Below are positions 1-10,641 of a stretch of 64,000 nt of DNA, in pieces. How positions within the stretch are numbered: position 1 is the first letter of the stretch; each line of letters begins with the position of its first letter. Origin of the DNA: Escarpia spicata (lineage: Eukaryota; Annelida; Polychaeta; Sabellida; Siboglinidae). The DNA lies in contig OZ023213.1 in NCBI GenBank assembly GCA_963995525.1, positions 37,153,275 through 37,217,274 on the forward strand. The letters run 5' to 3'. Under the pieces are notes generated by a model that searched no databases, had not been told where the DNA came from, and worked only from the letters and a program-made list of their open reading frames with translations. The position numbers and the translations under genes are program-made.

Positions 1-131
1 ACGATGGCGTTGTGCACGGCTGTCTTGGAATAACGTAATTTAGCACTAATGTCTCTTTCCGTATATCCTTATCCATGTAGAGTTACTATTTGTGCCCTTA
101 GAACCTCTGTCAAAAACGATTTTTCGCCCAT
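1..131 (-). pseudogene. Tc1-like transposase, N-terminal fragment
   Basis: The minus-strand start codon at 131-129 opens a reading frame beginning MGEKSFLTEVLRAQIVTL and continuing ERDISAKLRYSKTAVHNAI after an in-frame TAA at 71-69. This is the N-terminal helix-turn-helix region that binds the TIR in Tc1 transposases. The stop about 20 codons in means this copy is dead. The DDE catalytic part lies outside the window. Confidence 0.7.
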
Positions 132-327
132 TTCAGGGATGAAAACAAAACTGAAAAACACCTAATCGATACCGACAGCAGCAAACAAATGACCTGGAAG
201 TACTGACTAGGCGTATTGCTTCAAGGCCCAGATAGGATGATGCAATCCAGACATTATCTGATGCAATCTGATGCCATACCATAAAATGCTTAAAAATCGT
301 GCCTCGTCTTAAACTTTTGCAAATGAC

Positions 328-331
<4 letters not shown>
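1..331 (-). mobile_element. Tc1/mariner transposon, 5' end
   Basis: Read on the minus strand, the element starts at 329 with CAGTCATTTGCAAAAG, a Tc1-type terminal sequence, flanked by the TA target dinucleotide at 330-331. A leader of about 200 bp follows and then a transposase start at 131. The element runs off the left edge, so only one end is seen. The TA lies at the border of a (TA)n tract, a typical target. Confidence 0.75.
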
Positions 332-610
<279 letters not shown>

Positions 611-961
611 TGCGCGTACACAACGTAATCTCCCCAGGCAACGATGCAACCGCTATTAAATAATACTTCGTCTGCACGCCACCAGGTATCCCGTCACTGA
701 CTCGCACTGCGTGACATCACTACCCCGACAGTCGGCGCCACACGATGGATGTTTTTTTATTCCATCTGTGTCGCTGCTCGGAGGAAACGAAGGGAATGTT
801 TCAACATATGCCTGACCTTGAACTTCTCACGGACGTCACCTTCCTGCTCTTCGCCGCAGCCAACTGCCTAGCGTGCTTCGGTGCCTACGTGCCATACGTG
901 TACCTGTCTGATAGGGCCGGCCATGTGAGACGGGTCGATATTATCGATCAATTGATCGATC

Positions 962-1098
962 GATCTATCGTACGATCGGTCAGTCGGTCGGTCGTTCGGT
1001 CGGTCGATCGGTCGGTCGGACGGTCGGTCGGTCGGTCGGTCGGTCGGTTTTTCGGTCGGTCGGTCGGTCGGTCGGTCGGTCGGTCGGTCGGTCGGTCT
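962..1098. repeat. (CGGT)n tetranucleotide array, left arm
   Basis: Imperfect then perfect GGTC/CGGT units directly downstream of the exon 4 donor. It reads as RSVGRSVG in one frame, a repeat artefact. Mirror copy at 20124-20240. Confidence 0.95.
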
Positions 1099-1751
1099 AC
1101 AACACATTGTCGTAACATATACAACAAATAAAATAACTAAAACATAAGTCCCGTACAATTGAACCTGTCGTGGGCGACCATGCCGTCTGTATTGTATTAT
1201 GGAATTGTGTAGACTATGTTGTATTCTATTGTTTTCTATAACATCTACAGATAATTTTACAGGATTTTTGTAACTATTTTTCAATAGCTTATTTTATTTA
1301 AAAAACCTTCGGGTGTCTGTCTGTGTAGTTTCTTTGCACATGGTGGTGTGGTGTTTTACTTGGCGTAATCGTGGATGGTATGCGCCATGTAATTGTAAAC
1401 GTAAAAGGCGGCAGTACACATTCTCTCAATGTGACTGTGGTATCGTTGGGGGTGTATGATTTGAACCGATGCTAAATGCCTAAGTTTTTCAACTTCCTAA
1501 CAGCGAGCGACTATTCACGACAAACATGTCGTCGTCGGCTGGGTGTCAGATATCGACTGTGTCAATAGACTGCTCCTGTAAACCATGTCTCTCATGTTCA
1601 CCGGTTTCATGACGTCTCTCAGCATCTTCTGTCACACCTGCGAGACACTTCTTATCTACGCCGCTCTGTTTGGTCTCTTCATGGGTGAGTTGACATGACA
1701 ATGACACATTGGAAATTTGAGTTGACATGACAGTGACACATTATAATTTGT

Positions 1752-2045
1752 GGAGCGCAGTGGTGCAGTGGCTAGTGCTTCGAAATCTCGACCGACAGAA
1801 ACTAGTTGCCAATCCTGTGCTGCGGTGTCGAATCTTGGGAAAATTCACTCAGCTGTATAAATGAGCACCTGGCTATACACAGTGGTGAATATTTGTGTAT
1901 AGATAGTCTTCGCGCATTAATTGCAGCGTGGCTGGATGCGTCCCAGAGAAGTCGAGATGGTGTTCGATTGAACAGGTCTGGCAGGAGTAAAATGTAAAGC
2001 GCTTTGTGCAGTCCTGAGGATTGGATACAGCACAATATAAGAACT
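1752..2045 (+). mobile_element. tRNA-derived SINE, left arm copy
   Basis: The head GTGGTGCAGTGGCTAGTG resembles a tRNA A box, and CGGTGTCGAATCTTGGG resembles a B box with a small insertion. A central part with CAGCTGTATAAATGAGCACC follows, then a LINE-like tail ending AGCGCTTTG...CACAATATAAGAACTT. This head-core-tail layout is that of tRNA SINEs with a shared tail domain. The same SINE sits at the mirror position in the right arm, so it inserted before the duplication. Just upstream (1687-1750) a ~32 bp unit starting GAGTTGACATGACA is repeated twice in the left arm only. Confidence 0.7.
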
Positions 2046-3728
2046 TACCTGTTTACCTTGCCTTTAAACCAATTTCGCTAGGTGTGTATTAGGTAGTTAT
2101 GTCCGACAAGCCAATGGGCTATTACGGTTTTTTGGATATGATGCCAATGTTATTGTCAGTGTCGGCCACTAGTGGTGACAAGAGTCAAGTATTTATATGT
2201 GTTCGTTATAGACTCTCTGTCTGGCAATCTGCCCAAGTTTATTGCTTCAACCCATTGATTTTGTTTGACGTCTTTGTTGAGAACGCATAGAAAGTCAACA
2301 ACATCAACACCAACACAAGTAGAAGGGCATAATCGCATCGCGCATTCATGTGAAGATTTCAATTTTGAGAATTATCTACACACGGAATAAAATAACTTAA
2401 ATTTGTTTGATGATTTTACCAAAATTACATTGAAAAAGTTACACAATCGAGCTAGCCCGTTCTAGCAGATAGTAGGTAAGTTTGCTTTTTCGCAAAAATT
2501 AATTTCAAAAGTGATGGACACAAATTCGAGCTGAGGAAGCTTAAAACTAAGCACTGCATCATTGGAATATGTGTTGCAGGCGTGATTGTGTCGTTGTCGA
2601 CTACCGTGCTGGTGGATCTGCTGGGTATCGACCGACTCACCTACTCATTTGGATTGATGCTTCCCTTTCTTGGAGTGGGCGCCATTGCCGGCCCTCCAGT
2701 TGCCGGTATGAACACTAGGTGGCGCCACTGTGGTCTCAACATTGTATGTGTAAATTAAATAAAACCATAAAGCAAGCCATTCTATAAAATATTCCATAGG
2801 AATGTTGTAGAAAGGTTTCGAAAGAACATTTCGTGCTATAGAGTTATTACGTTGCTATAATATCTACAGATTATTCAAAAGTATTGTAGTGGATATTTTT
2901 TCTATAATATATGCATTATATAATTATAAAGAATTATGTAACTATCTACAGTATGTTATAGTTTACTATGACATCTTGAATTGGTATATATAATTTAATA
3001 GAAATCTGTAGATTTATATAGAATTATAACTATAGATTCCTGAAGTATCTGTGCTGGGGTGATGTGATGTTTGACTTGGCTGAACCATAGATGTCGTCCG
3101 TCACATTGGCTGACTACATAAACTGTATCAGCCAACAATTTTTCAATGTCACAGAACGTGTTTTTGTTCAGGTTAAATGTATGATGAAGTACTTTACTGT
3201 CTACTTGACAGTTCAGTTTATTAGCATAATTGTAGCGAAACAATTGTCCAGATTTGTTACATCCAAATGTGTCTGCTAGAATCCAGCCCTCTAATCTTGC
3301 TTTGAGGAGTACACTAATTAAAACCTATTTAAAGAACATATAATTTTTTATTTTTTTATTTTATGTTTAAAAAAATGCTGGTTGAACATATTTGCTGGCT
3401 CACTCTCGGCCGTTGCTAAGCTGAATGTGCTCTATGTGTTGCTTGTAGGCTGAATATATACTACAAGAAAACTTAATATATCTTACTTGCATACTGAATG
3501 CATCCTACTTGCACACTGAATTTGTCCTAGTTGCAGGCATAATGCGTTCTACTTGTAGGTTGGATTTACGACGTGCCCTGAAGCTATGACATGCAATTCA
3601 TCATTACTGGAGCTGTGATCACCTTCAATGGAGTTATGTTGTTCAGTCTTCCGTGTGTACAGAAATTGCGAGAACGACGGCGACATTTGGAGAAGATCAA
3701 CTCCAGAACGGAAACGACGTATCTCTGA

Positions 3729-5450
3729 TGTGCCGGCGACATGCGTCGGTGCAATTCCTGGCGAATGTCGGTGATAGTCTGACTTATTGCAAAGGTACTG
3801 CGATAGTAATATCAATATTGCTGAACTATTGCGATAATCGATAATCTCATAATGCGATAGTATCACGAGTAGCCAGGAAAGCATTCCTAACACCTTAATC
3901 TAAGGGTGGAGTCATCGCACTGCCTCGGAGAAACTTGAATCAAAAGTATAACATCGTGTACGTGACTGGAGCATTGGACTGGAGCCAGATCGTTGAACTG
4001 TAAACTATGCCGTGTTTTGTTGATTAATGGATCTACAAACTGTTTCACTCTGGTGTGAGTAGATATCCATTTAGATATTTTGTTGCATGTTGTTTGGTTT
4101 TTAAACACATGTTAATATGTGATCCGTATCGTCATCAAGTGCAATGGTTATATCCTAGATGCTTAGAATATATTTAAATTATGAAATTCCAAGTCAATAT
4201 CTATCTTCAAGTACTTCAACTGGTTTTAAATTAACCCATTAGAAGTAAAAATTATGTTTGGATTAATGCATTTCTACTCATTTACGTATACTTAAAAACT
4301 ATAAACTTTTCAGGTCCTTGCCATACGTCACATGATGGACTGATGTTTTGATGTGAAACAATAATAGAATAATGATAATTAAATTGTAATGATAATATGA
4401 TAAACTGTGTCACTGGAAGACGGTTTTAAACCATGCGGCTACCAAGCAATATAACATAACGTATGATTTACATATAACTTTATTGTGAAATAATAAAAAT
4501 ATGCTACAATGGTTTATTGGAGAATCGGACACTACCTAGCAACAGCAGGTCTATTTGACTTTCGAACAAGGCACCAGAAAAGAAAATATATATACGCATC
4601 CAGTCAATTTCATATAGGTATTATTACTAGTAAATATTCCAAGTTAGAGCCGCCTGAACAGGTCAAAATAAGTTATGTTATTTCAGGTGCTTGTTCTTGT
4701 AATAGGGAACTATAGACATACGTTTTCTGCAAATGTTTAGTTTTTGCTCTCAAGTACAACCATTTGTTTATTCATGAAGTATCTAAATATAAAAAATGTG
4801 CTGAAGTAGGCAGTAAAACGTATCATATATAAAACAAATATATATAAACCTATTATTATAGTGTTCGTACTTGTTACGCACGAGTAATGTGTCGTATGAT
4901 ATACAACGCAGGGTATCCGTCATCAGTTGGAGCAAGATCCGTCGGAGCAAGAGCAATCTACCTCAATGTCAAAAGTCAAGGTCAAATATGTAAGTCAAGG
5001 ACAAAGGTCAAGTATCTAGATCATTGTCAAAGGTCAAGTGGCGACCCCTGGCTGAACTACAAATAGTGCACCTGGTGAATAAGTGGTGAAATAAACATCG
5101 GTACTGCTTAAATTCGTTCCTCTTATTTCTTTTTACTCTTTTTAGTATACAAAATAGGTAAAAGACGTCAATAAATAGGTCATAGCTTATGCGCAATGGT
5201 GTCTTTTCTTATGTCGCATAAATGTTAGACAATTTCTCATGAAGTGCGCCCCCAGGCGTGTACATTTGCAACTAAAATTAGGTTCAATCCTATTACAAAA
5301 ATAGGTAAAATTATGTCATTTCGGTTTATGTCAAAAGGTGAAGAGGGGCCCTGGGGAATTAGTGTTTAACTAGATAAGTAGGCTAAGTAGCGACCCGTGA
5401 CGGAAAGTGTGTGAAAGACTTAAATTCGTGTCTCTTATGTGGCGGACAAC
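3729..5450. other. Non-coding 3' flank of the MCT duplicate, left arm
   Basis: AT-rich sequence matching the right arm (about 12950-14470) in inverted order. I see no open gene, RNA gene or clear element in it. Confidence 0.6.
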
Positions 5451-6740
5451 AAAAATAAATGTTCTGTCGAACTTTTACTTTCTACTCTGCAGTCCGCGCA
5501 TGTATTTTCTACTCTGAGCTTCGTGCTTATTCGGCACGTCCACTTGACCTTTGGGCAAGCTCACGTGAACTTTATCTTCTGAAAATGCATGCTATGTATA
5601 TGTACTCTTTGGTCAAATAGTTTTACCATAGTTCAGCTCTTCTTTCCATTCTGGGGGAGGGTGGTAGGGGCAAAATGAAAAAAAAACAAATGTGCGCACA
5701 TTTCCTTAAATAACCTTTAACTGTGCTACGTACGAGATTGCAGCTCACCAACTCTCCTGCAAGGTTAGGAAGAACAACATATGATTCTCCATCTTTCAAC
5801 ATTCGTGTATATAAAGAATGACAAAATTTCTCATCAACGGCTGTTCAGTTTTATGTAGTAAAACTCAAAGATCATGGGTCTGCTAACCAACTGACAGTTG
5901 AACACAAACTACTACGTACCACGCTTTGTACTAGAAAGCTGATTCCAATAATATGTATGGTTGAGACCAATATATAGCTAGTCTAGGCAAATTAGGCATG
6001 AGATTGTCATTATTCATAGCAGTTAAATTGTGCCCACTAATGTTTTATTCCACACGACACTGTTTACACGCAATGCGACACGACAGGCCAAATGGAACGT
6101 AGGTAGAGAGTGTTTTGACTGCAGGCTAAAACACTATGGGTGCAAGAATACGATCTTATTATTCGCGGTGACGTTCAAAATAGTTTACTTCTCCAACAAA
6201 ACTTCAATTGCACCTCCCCCTTTGAAGATCGCCGAAACACCTTCACGCTCTCCAAAAAACCTCAAATTGTATTAAAAACTTGTTTGGTGTAAGATCACGT
6301 GACATTTTGTGTTTAGTCGTGTTACAGCCACGACAAGACTCCTTCCATTACACGAGCGACATAGGCTGTCTACGTACGTTGGCGAAACCACCACACACAC
6401 GATATTACTGACAACTGTTTCTGCATGTTCGTAAAGGTACGCCTTATCTAAAATCATTCGATGATATCATCGTCCTGCCTACTGGAACTGGCAGTATGAT
6501 TTGCTGAAATGTCAATGATATTTTAAAATTAATATGGAACACAGCAAAGAACAACCGATCGTACAAAACGTATTTCAAGGAAGGTAAGACCAAAACAAAC
6601 TGCATGGTCAGGGACGATTCCTTGAAGTCAAAGGCTATACACGTACACATGAAACAGTGTCGGAATTATTAATACAAAAAAACGTATGTTTTTCAACAGC
6701 ATTCCCACGTGACCTTTTGGCACGCTCGTGATTTTCAGAA
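5450..6740. other. Left-arm-only block, non-coding part
   Basis: This stretch and the genes after it (to about 7990) have no counterpart in the right arm, so they were inserted on the left or deleted on the right. AT-rich with short frames only. I see no coding region before the TATA box at 6744. Confidence 0.5.
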
Positions 6741-6743
6741 GCC

Positions 6744-6800
6744 TATATAAACGCGGTGCATTGACAGTCGGATCGTTATTCGTATCAAGACGACACCATG
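6744..6800 (+). promoter_or_regulatory. TATA-type core promoter before the RPA-like frame
   Basis: GCCTATATAAACGCGG places a good TATA box at 6744-6750, about 50 bp ahead of an ATG in CACCATGG context at 6799. A CACGTG E-box-like word (6706) lies upstream. Compact TATA-to-ATG spacing is usual in viral or Polinton-like genes. Confidence 0.45.
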
Positions 6801-7360
6801 GTTAACAACAGCAAGTTAAAGAGACTCTCTTACCACCCTCGCGATGCAGCAGACTCGAGTGACGAGATTAGCCGACGAGTCGACCCATCATGGCTGTGAC
6901 AAACCGCCCTTCCGTAACGTCGGAACCAGAGGTCGTGATTTCGACAAACAACGGTAAGCGCCGACGTCGTTATCAAGATCATGGTCTTCTTATCGACAAA
7001 ACACACCAGCATACTCCGTCCTACATCGGCTGCAGATATTACAAGAAGCGTATGATTGTTGACGATAGGAGTAAATTGGTATGCGAACGACACGGTTACG
7101 TGGCTTCTGACATGCATTTCGCGGTTCGAATGTGCTTTGTCGAGATAGCGACGGGTCAGTGTATATAAATGACTTTATTCGACCACTCTCTAGCCACTCT
7201 CCTAGACGTGAATGCCGGTACTTTTGCTGTTATGGGCGAAACGATGCAGACTTACAAACTGAACTCATTGGCGGGAACTCGTGTGTCCCTCACTGTGAAG
7301 AAAACTCGACGAGGTACCACACAAACTACAAAGTCACACACCTAGCGGTGGTACGTTAGA
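6799..7360 (+). pseudogene. Possible RPA-like single-strand DNA-binding protein, broken
   Basis: The frame from 6890 has a basic stretch (GKRRRRYQDHG), then CRYYKKRMIVDDRSKLVCERHG and MHFAVRMCFVEIATGQ. The next frame continues with MTLFDHSLATLLDVNAGT and LNSLAGTRVSLTVKKTRRG. The order of a short Cys-containing loop, a strand-rich segment, an F-D-x-x-hydrophobic-L-L segment and a basic strand resembles the C-terminal zinc-ribbon OB fold of RPA70-type proteins. Only two of the four expected ribbon cysteines are visible. A frameshift near 7160 separates the halves. The start could be 6799 or 6890. Its neighbours and TATA box suggest a gene of a degraded viral-type mobile element. The assignment is inference and may be wrong. 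Confidence 0.35.
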
Positions 7361-7375
7361 ATGCGTACCCTGTTT

Positions 7376-7565
7376 CAGCCTATCTCTGTTGCCATCACAA
7401 CTTCCGCCAACACTGCTGATGTCACAATTTCCGCCGACTCTGCCCATATCACAACTTCCGGCGTCACTGTCGATGTCACAATTTCTACCGACTCTGCCGA
7501 TGTCATAACTTCTACTCACGCAAACAATGTCACAACTTCCGCTAGTGCCGCCACTGAACACCGAG
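7376..7565 (+). repeat. Short coding minisatellite (about 33 bp units)
   Basis: Units of the type GATGTCACAATTTCYRCCGACTCTGCC repeat about five times with drift, giving alternating Thr/Ser-rich peptides such as TADVTISADSAHITTS in the plus frame. It lies in the downstream part of the frame that follows the RPA-like segment. It may be a disordered Thr/Ser linker or a decayed minisatellite. Confidence 0.6.
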
Positions 7566-7624
7566 CGGTACCATTGACATTCATGCGACCGGAATGAAGA
7601 AGACGCTTGCCTGTCACCTAGCAA

Positions 7625-8115
7625 GTGGCGTCTTTGAACTTAAGATGCCCTGGTTGCGAGATAGACGATCCTTATCAAATTCATCTCCATTGTATGTTAC
7701 CTGATGAAATTCTAATTTACACGCACTTGGACGAGGCAGTTGATGAGGTTAATCCAACTGCTGTGATGAAAGACTGGTTGAGTGTTTTCTTAGACGCAGG
7801 TGTGAAGCAATACGAACTAACGTCCCATCAGTTGTGTAATATCGAGAGTTGGTGCAAGACTCTGTATCAGGGTAGTGGCAAAAAGTAAAACAAATGGTTC
7901 AGGCAGTCATGGACGGTGACTTATAAATAACTATGTATTGTGCTTTGATGAGTTCATTGTTGATATTAATTCAACCGCAGTGATTAAAGACTGGTTGACC
8001 GTTAGACTAGAGGCAAGTTTTATAATATCCGAAATAACATTTGCACATTTGTATACTTTCAAGACTTGGTTGCAAGAATCTGTTTCGAAAAAGTGGCTAA
8101 ACACTATGAAGTAAG
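7625..8115 (+). pseudogene. Unknown protein with a duplicated ~60-residue domain
   Basis: The first frame (7625-7888) holds LPDEILIYTHLDEAVDEV, then NPTAVMKDWLSVFLDAGV and a Cys/Trp-containing end (IESWCKTLYQ). A second, degenerate copy follows at about 7945-8115 with FDEFIVDINSTAVIKDWL, KTWLQESVSKKW and a TGA... TAA-rich end. The two copies share the D-E-hydrophobic start, the TAV-[MI]-KDWL core and the W-[CL]-x-[ET] end. I do not recognise the family. A trace of the second copy remains in the right arm at about 12830-12940. Confidence 0.45.
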
Positions 8116-8336
8116 CGGTGGTGGCAGTAATTGAGGATAACCTGTAGATAACGTTTCTCTTCTCTTGTACCGTAATAAAACGTACAAACCTTATCTTGTG
8201 ACATTTTTTATAGTATAAATACCGTGTACTCTATTCACTTTTTTACTTTCCGTAAACGTTAGCCCTACTTCAATTTACCATACAGGTTTACCTTATTCAT
8301 ATCATGGTATAACCCTATACTATAACAACATTTACT

Positions 8337-8865
8337 CCATTCACTCACTCTTCAATCATTCACTCATTCACTCATTCACTCATTCACTCATTCACTCATT
8401 CACTCATTCACTCATTCATTCATTCACTCTTTCACTCACTCATTCTTCAGAGTGAGTGAGTTATTATATAACTCACTCACTCTTCACTCATCACTCACTC
8501 ACTCACTCACTCACTCACGCACGCACTCACCCACACACTCACTCACTCATTCACACATTCAAACCCCTTCTTATTCACTCACTACTCACGCACTCATTCA
8601 CTCACTCACACACACACAATCCCTCTCTCATTCACGCATCACTCACTCACTCACTCACTCACTCACTCACTCACTCACTCACTCACTCACTCACTCACTC
8701 ACTCACTCACACAATCCATCTCTCATTTACTCATCACTCACTCACTCTCTCACTCTCTCACACAATCTCTCTCTCTCACTAACTCACTCATTCACTCACA
8801 CACACATAAATCCTCACTCACTCACCTACTCGATCATTACTCACTCACGCCCTCCTGTTGTCTCT
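8337..8865. repeat. (TCAC)n tetranucleotide array, left arm
   Basis: About 500 bp of TCAC/TCAT units with CACA interruptions. Translated frames of LTHS repeats are artefacts. Mirror copies are the GTGA tracts at 10067-10262 and 12556-12632. Confidence 0.95.
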
Positions 8866-9029
8866 TTTCTAACATGTTAACTTTTCAACATGTTACCGTG
8901 GTAGCATTTTCATATTTTAGTGCGTAAGATTAATTTAATGATTCATATAGTTGCTTACATTTGAATCATAAACGCATACATCATGAGTTATCGACTATTC
9001 TACCGGATGCCAACAAACCCGCACCATCA

Positions 9030-9512
9030 CCATTCCAGTGTCCAGATTGCATGAGACATTTCTCACGTCGGGACAACAGGAAACGTCACATTGCCTGAAG
9101 TCACCATGGACGATCGACAAACACCACGTCACTGAAATCAATTGTCCCGGCTCCCACTATGACACCTTCACCTCTGGCCTCAGCGACAAACTCGTAATTG
9201 CTGTCTCCGTCTCGGGTGACCATGGAGCATACAAAGAAAACGACGCTGATCAATTCCCGTATTTAGGATTACATTCAACACCACAGCATCCTACTATAAA
9301 TCCCACCGAAAGTGTCTGGCGACGACTCTGACGACGAAATGCGAAACACATTAGAACGAAACGATATCTACGAGAGGGAAAAGGTCGTGTTGTATAACCA
9401 GGTGATCAATGAGTACAACAATCTTTCCGACAAACACATGCAGAAACCCCTGCGTGTGGCCATCGAAAAATTTCCCAGTGAAAATGAAAGCAAAGTACAA
9501 CCTGCTAACTAA
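9030..9512 (+). pseudogene. Polinton remnant: C2H2 finger plus conserved structural-gene fragment
   Basis: A C2H2 finger (FQCPDCMRHFSRRDNRKRH, C-x2-C-x12-H-x4-H spacing) starts at 9039 and is hit by TGA at 9096-9098. From 9218 another frame reads MEHTKKTTLINSRI, a stop, then DDEMRNTLERNDIY and VVLYNQVINEYNNLSDKH. The same order occurs in the gene at 47539 (MEHTRKMALVDPRL; DGEMKVILERRDLTD; VVMYNQVLSRYNALADKR). This marks it as a fragment of the same Polinton gene from a different, diverged element. Its N-terminal part belongs to the left palindrome arm; the rest fills the spacer. Confidence 0.7.
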
Positions 9513-9597
9513 AATGAAATCGTCGACATCGCTTCGTTCTAATATGTCTTGCATTTCGTCGTCGAATTATCGCAAGACACTTTCGATGTGATTGATA

Positions 9598-9870
9598 TTA
9601 GGACGTCGCGTTTGAATGTAGTCCAAAATACGGGGATCGACCAGCGACATTTTCTTTGTATTCTCCACGATCACCTGAGACAGAGACAGTAATATCGAGT
9701 TTGTCGCTGAGGCCAGAGGTGAAGGTGTCATAGTGAGCGGAGGGAAAAATTAATTCAGTGAAGCGGTGTTTGTCGATCGATACAGTGACTGCGGGCAATG
9801 TGACGTTTCCCGTTATCCCGACGTGAGAAATGTCTCGTGCACTGGAACTGTGATAGTGCTGGCTTAGCAG
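9598..9870 (-). pseudogene. Mirror copy of the Polinton remnant, right arm
   Basis: On the minus strand the finger recurs as FQCTRHFSRRDNGKRH, lacking the three residues that include the second cysteine but without the stop. It is followed by ENTKKMSLVDPRILDYIQ, the N terminus of the same structural gene. Homology ends at the palindrome spacer, so the gene body exists only once. Confidence 0.65.
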
Positions 9871-10066
9871 CCGGCAGTAATCGATAAGCTCATGATGTAT
9901 GTGTTTATTATTCAAATGTAAGCAATGAAATGAACCGTCAGTTGAAGTTTACGCATTAAAATATGAAAATGCTACCTCGGTAACATGTTGAAAAGTTAAA
10001 ATGTTAGATAAGAGACGAAGGGAGGGCGTCAGTGAGTTATAGATGATTGAGAGATTGAGTGATGCT

Positions 10067-10262
10067 TGAGTGATGAGTGAGTGAGTGAGTGAATGAGAGA
10101 GGGTTTGTGTGAGTGAGTGAGTGAGTGAATGAGTGAGTGAGTGAGTGAGTGAGTGAGTGAGTGAGTGAGTGAGTGAGTGAGTGAGTGAGTGAGTGAGTGA
10201 GTGAGTGAGTGAGTGAGTGAGTGAGTGAGTGAGTGAGTGAGTGAGTGAGTGAATGTGTGAGT
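10067..10262. repeat. (GTGA)n array, right arm, proximal part
   Basis: Nearly pure GTGA units, the inverted counterpart of the left-arm TCAC array. The array ends where the LINE at 10263-12540 begins. Confidence 0.9.
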
Positions 10263-10641
10263 GATGAGTGTATATTCTGCAAGATGGCTGCCCTGGGATA
10301 GACGTGTATTCTGGTGTGTCCCGAGCTTTGAATAGTTTTTGTGGTGGGGAGGCGTTGGAGTGTGGAGGTTTTCAAGGTGGGTGATTGACCGAAGGAGATA
10401 GAGCACGCTGAACTTTTCGGACTTTGTGAAAGTGCTAGATGGAGGTTGCTTATCTGCTATTAGTTCCGTAACTTAAGCCTGAAATCGACGCACACTACGC
10501 TTCAGTGTCAGTGTGTGCATGTGTAGCAGGGTGCATTACGTAACAACATCTGGCACTGGCAAACAACGCAGGACAGTGGAACTGTAGAAACCCACTTGTT
10601 ATTGTGTTCCGCATGACTGCGTTTGCAAGTTGGCTTACAAT

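Larger units (their letters stand above)
784..3728 (+). pseudogene. Inverted partial copy of MCT (SLC16-like), exons 4-7
   Basis: The left arm holds four MCT exons in plus orientation. Exon 4, ending at 924 before GTGAGA, encodes TM7 (VPYVYLSDRA). Exon 5 (about 1527-1684, GTGAGT donor) has lost its first ~80 bp and acceptor and has a TAA stop at 1579-1581. Exon 6 (2580-2705) is open with AG and GT borders. Exon 7 (3559-3728) has exactly the length of the right-arm exon but a TGA at 3579-3581, where the other copy has CAA. No 5' exons exist on this side. A decayed partial duplicate; it cannot make a transporter alone. Confidence 0.85.
620..9300. repeat. Left arm of giant inverted repeat
   Basis: Successive landmarks of this arm recur in reverse order and opposite orientation in 9598-20525: the GGAGATTACG-type outer edge (624 / 20524), the (CGGT)n tract (962-1098 / 20124-20240), a SINE (1752-2045 / 16088-16376), MCT exons (2580-2705 / 15485-15610; 3559-3728 / 14474-14643), the ACGCAGGGTATCC word (4906 / 13210), the GACTTGGTTGCAAGA word (8061 / 12890), TCAC arrays and a C2H2 finger (9039 / 9840). 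About 88% identity over the terminal exon by eye. The block 5450-7990 has no partner. Confidence 0.9.

Noticed and set aside
8452..8880. 142-codon LTHS-repeat frame
   Set aside because: Product of the TCAC array; open on periodicity alone. Same for 10029-10406 minus, 20011-20361, 745-1131 beyond exon 4, and 27737-28452.
8337..10262. CRISPR array
   Set aside because: The repeats are pure tetranucleotides without unique spacers, and the DNA is animal.
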